A stretch of DNA of 64,000 nucleotides from Synaphobranchus kaupii (GCA_029718625.1 CM056397.1:4302590-4366589); one strand, 5' to 3'. Positions 1-11,441 are shown, numbered from the stretch's first letter. Numbers and translations are program-made. Notes: generated from the letters alone by a model not told the origin.

Positions 1-527
1 AGTGATTTATAAAATTTCAACGTGACTCCATTTGACCGTGGAAATGGTCGTAGCTCCACGTCAGGTCTTCACTTGACATACGCACATTACCTGCTGGTTA
101 TGCCGAAGTATCGTAGGCTTGAGAGCCGCGCGTGAACGCTTATTTGGCATGGAAAATTATCGTTGTGGTTATCAGCCTCCAAAATTCGTTTAATTCTAAA
201 CTGAAAAGGAAACTGATAGTCTAATTACTGAATTTTAAGTCTTCCTTACATTATATACCATTATTATTGCATTGCTTCTCAAGCTTCTGGATTTGAGAAT
301 TTTTTTCATGTTCATTTTAATAAGTCTTTTGTTTTATTTATCCATTGTTTTTATATATTTTACTTTAACTGTGTAATAGGATTTAGCTGTAAAAAAAGGT
401 TTAAATAAAATTGCATTATTATTATTATTATTATTATAAATAACAACAGTGCATATTTTGTACATTCTATATCTGCTGTGTACCATGCTTGAGAGATTGT
501 GTTGGCTTAAACTAACAACAACAAAAA
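1..527. other. Unassigned AT-rich sequence
   Basis: No coding potential or known repeat recognised. A short (ATT)n tract lies near 411-437. Open frames here are short and lack domains. Confidence 0.5.
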
Positions 528-1151
528 AAAGTCTGCCAGTCTGCAAATATCAGGATTCCTAAATGCTTACGAAGGTAATCCCATATGCAAAAGGTCTGTA
601 AAAATCATATATGATCATACTTGCAAAGTTTTTATAAAAAAGCATGTTGATTAGTAGCCTATTATATTATATATTTCTATACAATTCTTATACAATCTCT
701 CAATGCTTTTTTTATAAGGAGTACCATGTATTAGGGAACCATTTAATTTTAGCATGAAATGTATATGCTAGCTCTCTACCATATATTTTGTAGTTTTGTA
801 TATGGCATATGTGTTTTTTATAAGATTTTTGCAGACCTTTTGCATATCGACAGCCTCATAACAAAAGTGCCTACTTCATTTTTTGGACATTTTGAGATTT
901 TATGCCTAAATCACTTGATTTATCATTCGTCAACAATGTAAAAATGCTCAAGTCACTGCAGGTCGCTGTGCACTTCCTGAACCACTCTAAGAAAGAGTTA
1001 ATAAATACTCATTGACGTAGAATTGCAGCAGTTTTTTGCCTTTTTCTCAAAACTACAAAAAATGACTTAGACACTTTTGTTATGAGGCTGTCGATATGGG
1101 ATTTGCATATAGCATTTAAGAATCCTGTTATTTGCAGACTGGCAGACTTTT
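528..1151. repeat. Foldback repeat with three nested inverted arms
   Basis: The outer arms 528-566 and 1112-1151 are reverse complements with few mismatches. Two further pairs lie inside: 580-606 with 824-848, and 844-868 with 1072-1097. The arrangement is that of a foldback or MITE-type non-autonomous element. No transposase remnant or target duplication was seen. Confidence 0.6.
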
Positions 1152-1917
1152 TTTTGTTGGTTTTATGAATTAAGTTCAACCATCGAGATAAAAAAGAAGA
1201 ACGAGGCAGTTTCCGCTTACCGGTTCCATGGATTCCTATGGGAGCTGCTCATTGGGGCATGAAGCCAATTCAGTGGTCAACCCGTCACATCTCTGCAGTC
1301 TATGGGCAATACACACAGACAGCGCACAGAATCATGGGAATCGCAGTTCATTACAGAAGTTAACAGGGAGACGCGGTTGTTTCCATTACAGATATGCTCG
1401 GTTTTCTCATGTTATACGTCTCAAAAGAACCGAAAACAACACGCTCTGATGGCTATCTCACAAGCTAAATCCATTAATAATCATATTGCAGCCTATGCAG
1501 TATGCACTGATCTGAACAGACCTAGCTAACTTCAGCTAGTATAATGCAAGTAATAGCCTGCAAGACTAGCCTATAAATAGCAACCCACACAGATAAAGCA
1601 GAGACGAAGAAGCTCGAGAATTATACATCATATTGCATTAAAATGCAATTACGAAATAAAGGTATTCTATGAATGTACTATAACTATAAGTATAAACTAT
1701 AAGTACAATACCGGCAGCTTACCCATTCGCTTTATTTGACCGTGAAATAGAAATGGTGGATCTCCGTTTTGTCTCGTAATTCATCGGAGAAAATCGTAAA
1801 GTCACGTGGTGTGTAATCTCTGATTCGTAAAATAAGTATGCATTTTCGGGGACTGGAATTTCGTAGAATAGATACGAATGGGCTGTGAGACCAGGTTGAA
1901 TTTTGGCCATCATGCTG
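1152..1917. other. Unassigned sequence
   Basis: No domain, repeat partner or RNA gene recognised. The open frames at 1228-1529 overlap each other in different frames and have no recognisable motif. Confidence 0.4.
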
Positions 1918-2297
1918 ACTTGGAGGGACGATGTCTTATAGTGATTTTTTTTTTATGTCCCTAGTATTAGAAAATGTATGATAGCATTTCGGCAATTGTA
2001 GCCTTCTATGTGTTATCACTTGTTTTTTCATTCCTCCATCATTATTTGTTTTTCATGTTTTTTCATAATCTTTCAATTAAAACTCATATAAAAACAGTTA
2101 ACCAATGCAGAATATGATGAAGTCATCTATGTATGGAAAGTTTACAATCTCATCTATCCAATAGTGTTATGATCGGTACCCTGAGATTAAGAGAGCTTGA
2201 CCTTTCACCTCTTATGATGTCATAAGGCAATTTTGCAATGCCTTTATAAAAAGCTTAATAACTATCTACAGTTTTGTCTGGTACTACCCATAGTAGT

Positions 2298-2723
2298 GGG
2301 TCATTCCGTGACAAATCAACCAGTTTTCTGAAAAGTTCCTTGTATGACTCTCTCAGATTTTGATGAAACTCCATCATAATAATCCATTGTGTGAAAATGA
2401 ACACACACAAAAAATTAGCCTCATACGACGTCGTTTCCGAGATATGGCCTCCTGAAATTTGCTCAAAACCTCCATCCTTCGCGCTCGCGAGTTGTGAAAA
2501 TCCCAAGTTATAAGCTTCCAAAGTCGGAAAAAATCACATTCGTGAGCGCGAAAGACGGAGGTTTTGAGCAAATTTCAGGAGGCTATATCTCTGAAACGAC
2601 ATGTCGTATGAGGCTAATTTTTTGTGTGTTCATTTTTCATACAATGGATTATTATGATGGAGTTTCATCAAAATATGAGAGGGTCATGCAGGGACCACTA
2701 GTTGATTTGACACGGAATGACTC
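2298..2723. mobile_element. 426-bp foldback MITE with TAGT target duplication
   Basis: The ends are inverted (gggtcattccgtg at the left, cacggaatgactc at the right) and the inverted match continues through almost the whole element to a centre near 2505. TAGT at 2294-2297 is repeated at 2724-2727. The uninterrupted repeat copy has a single TAGT at 15417-15420, which confirms the insertion. Superfamily not assigned. Confidence 0.8.
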
Positions 2724-2744
2724 TAGTGTAAGTTGAGAACACAA

Positions 2745-4745
2745 TTTATTTAGCGAATGCAAAGTCCTTGAGCCAAGCAATTGCCTCCTGATCTGCTGTA
2801 TGGAGGGTGACTAATCCTCCTTTTAGTCTTTGGAGAGGGCAGGCTTCAATGATGTGTTTCATTGTTTGCTCCTCTCCACGAGCACACAGTGGGCTTGGAC
2901 TGCTGCCCCACCTGTGAAGACTGGCCTAGCAGGGGCCATAGCCAGTCCTGAATCTGTTGAGGTTTGACCACTGTCTCCTTGGGAGATTGGTGACAGGGAC
3001 CTGTTGAGTGGGGTCTGACACCAAATGTTTGTTTGGGACAACCTTCGACTCCCATTCCTTTTCCCAGGCAGCTTGGATGGTAAAGTCGGCTGGTGGGGTT
3101 TTCTTCCAAATTAGTCGTCTAGATGGAAGACGAGCTGTAGGTGGATTGAAGATGCCTGCGTGGATTGGTAGGTGGGGGGAGTCTTTGACCTTTTGGAGCA
3201 TCCTTTGTGTAAGTGTGACTCGTTGGATATGTGGGGTGGTTATGTTGGATAGGACAGGGAGCTAGGGGAGTGGTGTTGAGCGAATAGTCCCAGTTATGAT
3301 ACGTGTGGTTGTGTTAAACTGGGCATCCACATAGTGTGTATGGGATGAAATGGACACAGTATTCTGCTGCAGAGTATGCAAGGGCCAGTGCTGAGGTGCG
3401 CAGTATGGGGGCTGCTGCCCCCCATTTTGAGCCTGCGAGCTTACAGAGCAGGTTGTTTCTGGACTTCACCTTCATTCCTTTTTGATGTTCCTTAAAGGAC
3501 AAGGTCCTGTCTAGGGTCACTCCCAGGTAGGTTGGGTTGGGGGCGTGGTTTAGCTTAAGTCCGCTCAGTTGGATGTTTAGTTCTTTCGCAGCTTTTGTGT
3601 TTTGGAGATGGAATACACTGGAGACTGTTTTTGCTGGGCTTGGTTTTAGGCGCCAGGTTTTGCAGTATTGGTCCAGTTTTGCGAGGTCTTCAGTGAGCAT
3701 CTGCTCCATTGAATCAAAATCTGGTGTTTGGGTTGCCAGGCAGATGTCAACGGCGTAGATGAATTTGCGGGATTTAGTGTTGGGTAAGTCGTTTGTATAG
3801 AGGTTAAATAGGGTTGGGGTGAGAACTGATCCTTGTGGGAGCCCCGTTTGTCTGTTTTCTCCATGCACTTTTATTCTGTCCAAGGTGAGCTCTGAACCTC
3901 TGGTTGGTTAACAGAGTTTTGATTGTTGCTGTTGCCCAGGCAGGGAGTGCTTTTGTGAGTTTCAGTAGGAGGCCTTTGTGCCAGACAGTGTCATAGGCGG
4001 CTGTGAGTTCAAGGAACACTGTTCCTGTCTTCAGCTTGCTCTCGAGGCCATTCTCAATGTAGGTGGTTAGGGCCAGTACTTGTCCCCCTGTGCTGCGGTC
4101 CTTGCGGAAACTGGCCTGATCTACACAGAGGATCTTCTCTACTGATATGCGTTGTAGTATAAGGTGTTCCAAGATTTTAGAGGGAATGCAGAGTAGAGAG
4201 ATTGGGCGGTAGCTTGCAGGCAGTTTGTGGTCATTACCAGGTTTTGGTATGGCAATGACTTTTGCTGTTCGCCATTTCTTTGGGATTGAGTTTGTGTGTA
4301 ATCCTAGTGTAGAATTGGTCAGCCAGGTTAGAGCTCGGGGGCCCAGATGTTTCATGAACTCTGGAGAGATGTTGTCATATCCTGCTGCCTTTCTACATTT
4401 CAGACCCTGCAGGACTTTATCCAGTTCAGCAACCTCAAAAGGCTCAGGGTTGCTTTCCTCTCTGAGTTGTTTGTGGTGTGTCTTTAGCTCAGTCATAATT
4501 GCTCTTCTGATGTGTTTGTCTTGGGCTGTTTTTGCAATGATCAGTGGGTGGGTCGAGACTTGATTGGGTGTGACAGAGGGTCGGCTCTGTGTAGGGGGTT
4601 TCTGTGCAGCTCCAAGGCGGCGGATGAGGCTCCAGCATTTCCTGCTAGAGTGAGTGAAATTCAGCTCCTCCCATTTTGAGCTGTGTTTAGCGATTCAATG
4701 AAATGGTCTGCCATCTCAGGGTCCCCTGATGTTTCGTAGGCTTGT
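2745..4745 (-). mobile_element. 5'-truncated non-LTR retrotransposon (LINE)
   Basis: The insertion is flanked by an exact 9-bp duplication agaacacaa (2736-2744 and 4746-4754). The empty site is preserved at 15421-15429 in the sister repeat. The body is the reverse-transcriptase half of ORF2 on the minus strand and is truncated at the 5' end, as expected of target-primed reverse transcription. There is essentially no 3' UTR: the ORF2 stop sits at the 3' boundary. Confidence 0.9.
2746..4745 (-). pseudogene. LINE ORF2 fragment: reverse transcriptase and C-terminal region
   Basis: This codes for part of the LINE polyprotein that nicks target DNA and reverse-transcribes the element RNA. Only the region from just before the RT domain to the C-terminus remains. 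Seen in order on the minus strand: the RT start KAAGYDNISPEFM, IPKPGN...ASYRPISLL, LTAAYDTVWHKGL (a catalytic Asp block), GLPQGSVLTP, then FIYAVD where the family has YADD, so a catalytic Asp is lost. TYLGVTLDRTLSF follows. The tail ends in a DFAFAK-type motif and TAA at 2746-2748. At least two frameshifts (near 3840-3880 and near 4663) and later breaks below 3314 interrupt it. The RT resembles I/Jockey-like lineages; the clade is not settled. Confidence 0.85.
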
Positions 4746-4989
4746 AGAACACAAGTTTTAAAATGATGTATGATATGTATATCAGCAAAAATAACCCTCT
4801 TCATGAGAAGAATTGCAACTTGAGGCTTCAGAATTTTGATGGAATGCTTGGGGAGCTGCATTGGAATCTATAGACTATATGATTCTAATTAAAGGGACAT
4901 TCCTATGGAGCTCAATAACTGACAAAATACAATTTTCATAAACTTGAATTTTTTTGTGCTGTATTTCATAAATTTGCATTTAAACAAAG

Positions 4990-5240
4990 ATTGAAATTCA
5001 GATTTTAAAAATTCAGATCCATAAATACAAATCTCTCTGATTCAAATTTCTGAAATTCAGATTTAAAAAATTCAGATCCATAAATACAAATCTCTCAGAT
5101 TCAAATTTCTGAAATTCAGATTTTAAAAATTCAGATCCATAAATACAAATCTCTGATTCACATTTCTGAAATTCAGGTTTTAAAAATTCAGATCCATAAA
5201 TACAAAGCTCTCAAAATTCAAAGTTCTAAAATTCAGATTT
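4990..5240 (+). repeat. Minisatellite, about 60-bp unit, about four copies
   Basis: Four consecutive, slightly diverged units each contain the phrase ttcagatccataaatacaaa followed by a tct-rich link and an aaattcag motif. The units differ by small indels and substitutions, so the array is not very recent. Confidence 0.85.
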
Positions 5241-5320
5241 TATGTTAACTAGGCCAAAGGTGAAGCATCCGGGCTTCCCAGGTAAAGTAGAAGCGTTCGG
5301 AACTGTCAAACTCGCATTTA

Positions 5321-5420
5321 GCCAATCACAGAGCTGCTAGACTTCAGCTAGCGGCGGCAAGTGCAGCAACGCTGTTATTCACGCCGTGGTGCAGATGACG
5401 AGCCGTAACGTTAACGAGGT
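5321..5420 (+). promoter_or_regulatory. Possible promoter with a very short first coding exon
   Basis: A CCAAT box in gccaatcacag (5321-5331) is followed by an ATG at 5395 opening eight codons that end at a GTAATT splice-donor-like site (5419). The region is GC-richer than its surroundings. This is a weak pattern-level suggestion. It lies just upstream of a palindromic element and could be part of a transposon leader rather than a host gene. Confidence 0.2.
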
Positions 5421-5439
5421 AATTACATAGTTATATAGC

Positions 5440-6776
5440 CTACGTTAGTTATATACAGGGTTGATAAACACTCAAAGTGCTGTATTGCTACTAGTGTGAT
5501 ATATTTTGCATTAGCTAAAGATCGGATGTAGCTACCTGTCTGCGGAAAACATTTTACAATTCGACCACTGTAGCTAACCATTGACAGCAAGCAAACATAG
5601 CCTAAGGCTGGCGTAGGTAGAGAACATTAGCTAACGCAAAATAGTCACACTAGTAGAATAGAGCGTTTTGAGTGTTTATCAACCCTGTATATAGCTAACT
5701 AATGTATATAACTATATACTTACCTGGTCCGTGTAACGTTTTTCAATTTGATTACCTATATAGGCTATCTCAAATAGATTCGCCAAGGTAACTCATGTGC
5801 CTGGCTTAGCAACCCACTGGATTTGCAACTGACTTGGCTGGTCACTGACATTCCTAGGCTGGTCACTCATGCACAAACACAATAAAAAACAAACACCAAC
5901 CAACTCACAAAACATTTGTCTAAAAATGGCAAATGTAATCATAGTAAATAAACCATAGGCAATGCGAGTAATTGTGCAGATGTCAGTCAACAGCAACACT
6001 AACAGCATCAGTGTTTAGCCCAAATGTATCGAGGCTAGCCTACAGCAGTAGCTGAATTGGATAAATCTGAACGCTCATCCAATGACACAATGTCTAAAAG
6101 GCTACTGCCTACATTCTCAGCACTGAATAGTAGGATTGTTCCTGTCCAAAAGTTAAATAGTTCTGCCCCATGTTGGATTCCGACCGAGATCGCAGGGTTA
6201 AACCCCAAAAGTTCTGTAACCTTCATCTTCAACAATAATAGGCTAGGCCTACCTGATATTATTGAAAAGTTGTAGGCTATAAACAAACTTTCGGTTATAG
6301 TTCGCCAATGTCCAATGCCAGTAACCAGCCAGGTCAGTATGCAAATCCAGTGGGTTGCTAAGCCAGGCACATGAGCTACCAGCCTCAGCGAATCAATAGA
6401 GGGCTTCTCATTTACCACCACCGGCTTATCAGCTGCTAGATCATTTGCCAGCTTCGAGTAAGATATGCTCCTCTCAGTAGTCTTATTTTTGGCACTTATC
6501 CTGCACCCTGAACGTCAAGGTAACCCACCCATGCCAATAATGCAATTTTCAACTTTCAAAAGACAAACAGTAAATCAAAAAATTAGAAAAACGAGTTTGA
6601 ATGGTTCATTTTCCTTTTATTTCAGGGATAAAAAAAAATGGAAATTGAAATATTGAATCCAATTGTCAATTTTTCAATTTGAGATGCATCAGGAAATCAA
6701 ATTGATAAACGTTACACGGACCAGGTAAGTATAGTTATATAGGTACGTTAGTTATATACAGGGTTGATAAACGGTC
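5440..6776. repeat. Two overlapping palindromes forming a composite foldback
   Basis: Segment 5440-5500 is inverted at 5640-5700. The second arm, extended to 5755, is inverted again at 6696-6776. A further pair, about 5782-5850 and 6318-6395, is nested inside. The shared phrase is acagggttgataaac, present twice direct and once inverted. Probably overlapping copies of one foldback family; the 128-codon frame at 6035-6421 has no domain and runs across an arm. Confidence 0.65.
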
Positions 6777-7665
6777 CGTGTATCATTCGTTCATTCATTA
6801 TCTGACTGGTTGAGAAAAACGCAGAAACGAGAAAACAACTTGTTTTATTGTTTTTTCGTTTTTGTCTAAGAGAGGGGATGAAAAAATTCAGCCCGAATTC
6901 TCCGTTATTTCATTCTTAGGCATGAAACCAAATTTACAGTTGATTATTTGATTTGCAGTCTGGGCGGGCCTAAAATGCTGATCGCTCCTCATTGGTCAAC
7001 CTGCAAACCCGACAGCCAAACGTGTGGCGCATTATGAAGCCCAAAATGACAATGGAGACCCCGGACTGGTAAGTAGCTGAAGTCTCATTAAGCAAGAATG
7101 GGAAACAATTCTGCTTTCAAAACTACAACAATTAGTGTTGTAGTTCCCAAAAGATTACTGAGTGTTGTTAAAAGGACAGGTGATGTAACACGTTGATTTG
7201 CGAGGCATTTCTGAGAATTTTTGCCTATGCTAAAATTAGGCTAATAAAGTGCTACATCATTTAGATGTAGCTTACCTGAATGTGGCTATGGCAGAATTTA
7301 ACAACAAACAAGTTTGCGAGCAATACGAGGAGTGAATAAGCTTGTGCTACATATTCTCCTTTAAAGTAATTAACGAAGGAAGTGGATTAATCGGCTACCC
7401 TTTTAGTATTGTCAGTCTTGAGCTATATGGCGAGGTTGACATTGTTGTCCCAAAGCGCATGGTAATGGATTCCTGTATGTTATTTGGCTTTATGGGCTAA
7501 TTTGAACATAGGGTATGATTTTCACAAATGCCTCGAAAAATCAACATGATGTCCTGACGCCCGCATATTCCGGAAAAAGACTTGTTGTATAACCTACGTG
7601 TACATGTGCGCGGATGCCTCCTCTGTTTTCTTCACAATTCGCACACGGTTTTGTGTATATATATA
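6777..7665. other. Unassigned sequence with a possible mini-exon
   Basis: No repeat or domain recognised. An inverted CCAAT motif lies at 6991-6997. An ATG at 7034 opens 35 nt ending in a consensus donor, gactg|gtaagt (7068/7069). This is a candidate first exon of unknown origin and cannot be supported further without transcript data. Confidence 0.25.
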
Positions 7666-7667
7666 TA

Positions 7668-9195
7668 CACTACTCACAAAAAGTTAGGGATATTCGGCTT
7701 TCGGGTGAAATTTCAGGATGAACCTAAAATGCACTATAACCTTTACAGGTGAAATTAATTTGACCTTCTCTAAACTTTTGAATGCACATGTCCAACTATT
7801 CAATGTTTCAGTACTTTTTGCACAACTTTCTGTTCTCTAACAAGGAGCTGAACGGCAAAATTCACAACAGGTGTTTGATCCATGAATCGACCAATAAATT
7901 TCCTGGTTCAATTAGAATTGGTATTTAAACAGTCCTCTTCATCATGCTGTTCACATTTTGACATCATGAGACCAAGACGACACCTAACAATTGATCAACA
8001 GTACCTCGCCATTGCGAGGCTTCAAACAGGATGTTCTCAGAGGAAAGTGGCCACTGAGCTTAGAGTGTCACAGAGTGTCATCAGCAGGTTGCAACAGAGA
8101 TACAGAGAGACTGGAAGAGTCACAGAAAGGCATAGAAGTGGACGTCCTTTGGCCACATCCCACACTGATGACCGCTTCATTGTGAACAGTGCCCTGCGGA
8201 ACCGGATGATGAATGCCACTCAACTCCAGGCACATTAAAGGGAGGTGAGAGGCACCCAAGTGTCACGTCAGACCATTCGAAACCGTTTACATCAGCGTGG
8301 TCTGCGCGCTAGACGACCTGCAAGGGTACCTGACCACACCACCAGGCACAGGCGTCATCGTCTTGCATGGGCCAGGGAGCATTTACGCTGGACGAGGGAC
8401 CAGTGGGCCTCAGTGCTGTTCTCTGATGAAAGTCGATTCACGTTGAGCAGAAATGATGGCCGCCAACGATGTTGGAGACGTCAAGGAGAGCGCTATGCAT
8501 CAGCCACTGTTGTCACCAGACGACCCTTTGGTGGTGGCGGTGTTACAGTGTGGGCAGGTGTGTCTAGTCAATACAGAACTGCCCTACACTTTGTGAATGG
8601 TACAGTGACAAGCCCATACTACCTGAATAACATCATTAATCCAGTCATTGTGCCCCTGCATGAACAACACAGGCCTAATTTCATCTTCATGGACAATGCT
8701 CCAGCTCATCGAGGTCGCATCATTAGGGAAAGGCTGCTGGAGACTGGGGTACCTCAAATGGAGTGGCCTGCACTTTCTCCAGACCTGAATCCCATAGAAA
8801 ACCTATGGGATCAGCTGACTCACCGTGTAGAGGCTCGTAACTCTGTACCCCAGAACCTCAATGACCTGAGGGCCGCCCTTCAAGAAGAGTGGGATGCCAT
8901 GCCTCAGCAGACAATAAGTCGACTTGTGAACAGCATGAGACGTCGTTGTCAAGCTGTAATTGATGCTCAAGGGCACATGACAAGTTATTGAGACATTGAC
9001 ATTTTTGTTGTGGTATACCCACCACTGTTGTTGGCTTTTGTTTCAATAAATTGTTTGAGATGAGGAAATCACCATTGCATGCTTCTACTTAAATGCCCTA
9101 CTTTCATGATACGAATAATATCACTGTAGCGTGAACTTACATTTTCCATAAATTTCACCCGAAAGCCAAATATCCCTAACTTTTTGTGAGTAGTG
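7668..9195 (+). mobile_element. Nearly intact Tc1-like transposon (1,528 bp)
   Basis: Inverted repeats of about 46 bp (7668-7713 and 9150-9195, beginning cactactcacaaaaagttag) differ at very few positions. The element is flanked by TA dinucleotides (7666-7667 and 9196-9197). It contains one transposase frame, broken by a single stop. Length and layout are those of autonomous Tc1/mariner elements. The close similarity of the two ends suggests a fairly recent insertion. Confidence 0.95.
7966..8991 (+). pseudogene. Tc1-like DD34E transposase with one in-frame stop
   Basis: The enzyme would bind the terminal repeats and catalyse cut-and-paste transposition at TA. The start chosen at 7966 gives MRPRRHLT, typical of the family; the upstream in-frame ATG at 7882 adds 28 residues without a motif. 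An HTH (TGCSQRKVATELRVSQSVIS) lies near residues 26-45. The catalytic triad is visible: D154 in LFSDESRF, D243 in [10 protein letters not shown] and E278 in DLNPIENLW, with 34 residues between the last two. The frame ends in [18 protein letters not shown]. Length is 341 codons, usual for Tc1. The only break is TAA at 8236-8238 (codon 91), between the HTH and catalytic regions; the frame stays open on both sides. Confidence 0.93.
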
Positions 9196-9203
9196 TATAT
9201 ATA

Positions 9204-10369
9204 CAGTGCATCCGGAAAGTATTCACAGCGCTTCACTTTTTCCACATTTTGTTCTGTTACAGCCTTATTCCAAAATTGATTAAATTCATTTTTTCCCTCA
9301 AAATTCTACACACAACACCCCATAATGACAATGTGAAAAAAGTTTTTTTGAGATCTTTGCAAATTTATTAAAAATAAAAAACGAAAATTTCTCATTTACA
9401 TAAGTATTCATAGCCTTTGCTTTAACGTATTTTTAAAGTATCATATTTCATATTTGGTCGCATATCCTTTACATGCTGTTACTTCCTGAAGTCTGTGACC
9501 ATCAACATCAAAAAACTGTCGATATCTTATTTTCAGGTACTGTTACAAGCGATACTATAACCTCTCTGCATTTGAATGGGTCTCTATGGAAATTGGGGGG
9601 TGAGACTAGATTCAGCTGTAAATTACACTGGTACAGTATGGAACACATGGCTGGCTAAATGGCTGTAAGTTATCAAGGGTCTGAGCTATCAAACGAGCCC
9701 CAAACCATCACTCTGTTGCCAGATATGGAGTAGATGTGGATGGATCACTGCAAGGGTTATTTCTCCGGACTCATTTTCCTATAGAACTCTATGGGGAAAA
9801 AAGTCAGGAGAAACAACCCTTAAAGTGATCCATCCACATCTACTCCATATCTGGCAACAGAGTGATGGTTTGGGGCTCGTTTGATAGCTCAGACCCTTGA
9901 TAACTTACAGCCATTTAGCCAGCCATGTGTTCCATACTGTACCAGTGTAATTTACAGCTGAATCTAGTCTCACCCCCCAATTTCCATAGAGACCCATTCA
10001 AATGCAGAGAGGTTATAGTATCGCTTGTAACAGTACCTGAAAATAAGATATCGACAGTTTTTTGATGTTGATGGTCACAGACTTCAGGAAGTAACAGCAT
10101 GTAAAGGATATGCGACCAAATATGAAATATGATACTTTAAAAATACGTTAAAGCAAAGGCTATGAATACTTATGTAAATGAGAAATTTTCGTTTTTTATT
10201 TTTAATAAATTTGCAAAGATCTCAAAAAAACTTTTTTCACATTGTCATTATGGGGTGTTGTGTGTAGAATTTTGAGGGAAAAAATTAATTTAATCAATTT
10301 TGGAATAAGGCTGTAACAGAACAAAATCTGGAAAAAGTGAAGCGCTGTGAATACTTTCCGGATGCACTG
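9204..10369. mobile_element. Tc1-type foldback element M1 with F core (1,166 bp)
   Basis: It is flanked by TA (9202-9203 and 10370-10371). Both ends begin cagtgcatccggaaagtatt, a terminal repeat common to fish Tc1-like elements. The inverted match runs almost without break from the ends to a centre near 9786, so nearly the whole element is one palindrome. The inner half-arm (from about 9455) is the core called F here, also seen at 12.8, 18.1 and 19.8 kb. The 61-codon frames on the two arms are mirror copies with no known domain; no transposase remains. Confidence 0.9.
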
Positions 10370-10375
10370 TATATA

Positions 10376-11439
10376 CAGTGCATCCGGAAAGTATTCACAG
10401 CGCTTCACTTTTTCCACATTTTGTTCTGTTACAGTCTTATTCCAAAATTGATTAAATAAATTTTTTCCCTCAAAATTCTACACACAACACCCCATAATGA
10501 CAATGTGAAAAAAGTTTTTTTGAGATTTTTGCAAATTTATTAAAAATAAAAAACTAAAATTTCTCATTTACATAAGTATTCATACCCTTTGCTTTAACGT
10601 ATTTTTAAAGTATCTTATTTCATATTTGGTCGCATATCCTTTACATGCTGTTACTTCCTGAAGTCTGTGACCATCAACATCAAAAAACTGTCGATATCTT
10701 ATTTTCAGGTACTGTTACAAGCGATACTATAACCTCTCTGCATTTGAATGGATCTCTATGGAAATTGGGCCCCAAACCATCACTCTGTTGCCAGATATGG
10801 AGTAGATGTGGATGGATCACTTTAAGGGTTGTTTCTCCTGACTTTTTTCCCCATAGAGATCTATAGGAAAATGAGTCCGGAGAAATAACCCTTGCAGTGA
10901 TCCATCCACATCTACTCCATATCTGGCAACAGAGTGATGGTTTGGGGCTCGTTTGATAGCTCAGACCCTTGATAACCTACAGCCATTTAGCCAGCCATGT
11001 GTTCCATACTGTACCAGTGTTATTTACAGCTGAATCTAGTCTCACCCCCCAATGTCCATAGAGATCCATTCAAATGCAGAGAGGTTATAGTATCGCTTGT
11101 AACAGTACCTGAAAATAAGATATCGACAGTTTTTTGATGTTGATGGTCACAGACTTCAGGAAGTAACAGCATGTAAAGGATATGCGACCAAATATGAAAT
11201 ACGATACTTTAAAAATATGTTAAAGCAAAGGGTATGAATACTTATGTAAATGAGAAATTTTAGTTTTTTATTTTTAATAAATTTGCAAAAATCTCAAAAA
11301 AACTTTTTTCACTGTCATTATGGGGTGTTGTGTGTAGAATTTTGAGGGAAAAAATGAATTTAATCAATTTTGGAATAAGGCTGTAACAGAACAAAATGTG
11401 GAAAAAGTGAAGCGCTGTGAATACTTTCCGGATGCACTG
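10376..11439. mobile_element. Tc1-type foldback element M2 with F core (1,064 bp)
   Basis: Same terminal repeat and core as M1, lying directly after it: M1 ends at 10369, TA-TA-TA follows, and M2 starts at 10376. The closing TA is at 11440. M2 is asymmetric: its left arm lacks about 100 bp present in M1, the joint being near 10768 (attgggccccaaacc). Otherwise it is close to M1. Confidence 0.88.
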
Positions 11440-11441
11440 TA

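Larger units (their letters stand above)
1918..4910 (+). repeat. Dispersed repeat R, copy A, split by two insertions
   Basis: The outer pieces 1918-2297 and 4746-4910 align in order with the uninterrupted copy at 15044-15590. The shared start reads gacttggagggacgatgtc and the shared end is a ttaaaggga motif. The gap holds a foldback MITE (2298-2723) and a LINE (2745-4745). Comparison with copy B defines both empty sites to the base. Family unknown; about 550 bp when intact. Confidence 0.75.

Noticed and set aside
9473..10866. Repeated 61-73 codon frames starting MLLLPEVCDHQHQ
   Set aside because: They occur on both arms of palindromic elements and reflect duplicated non-coding core, not a gene family.
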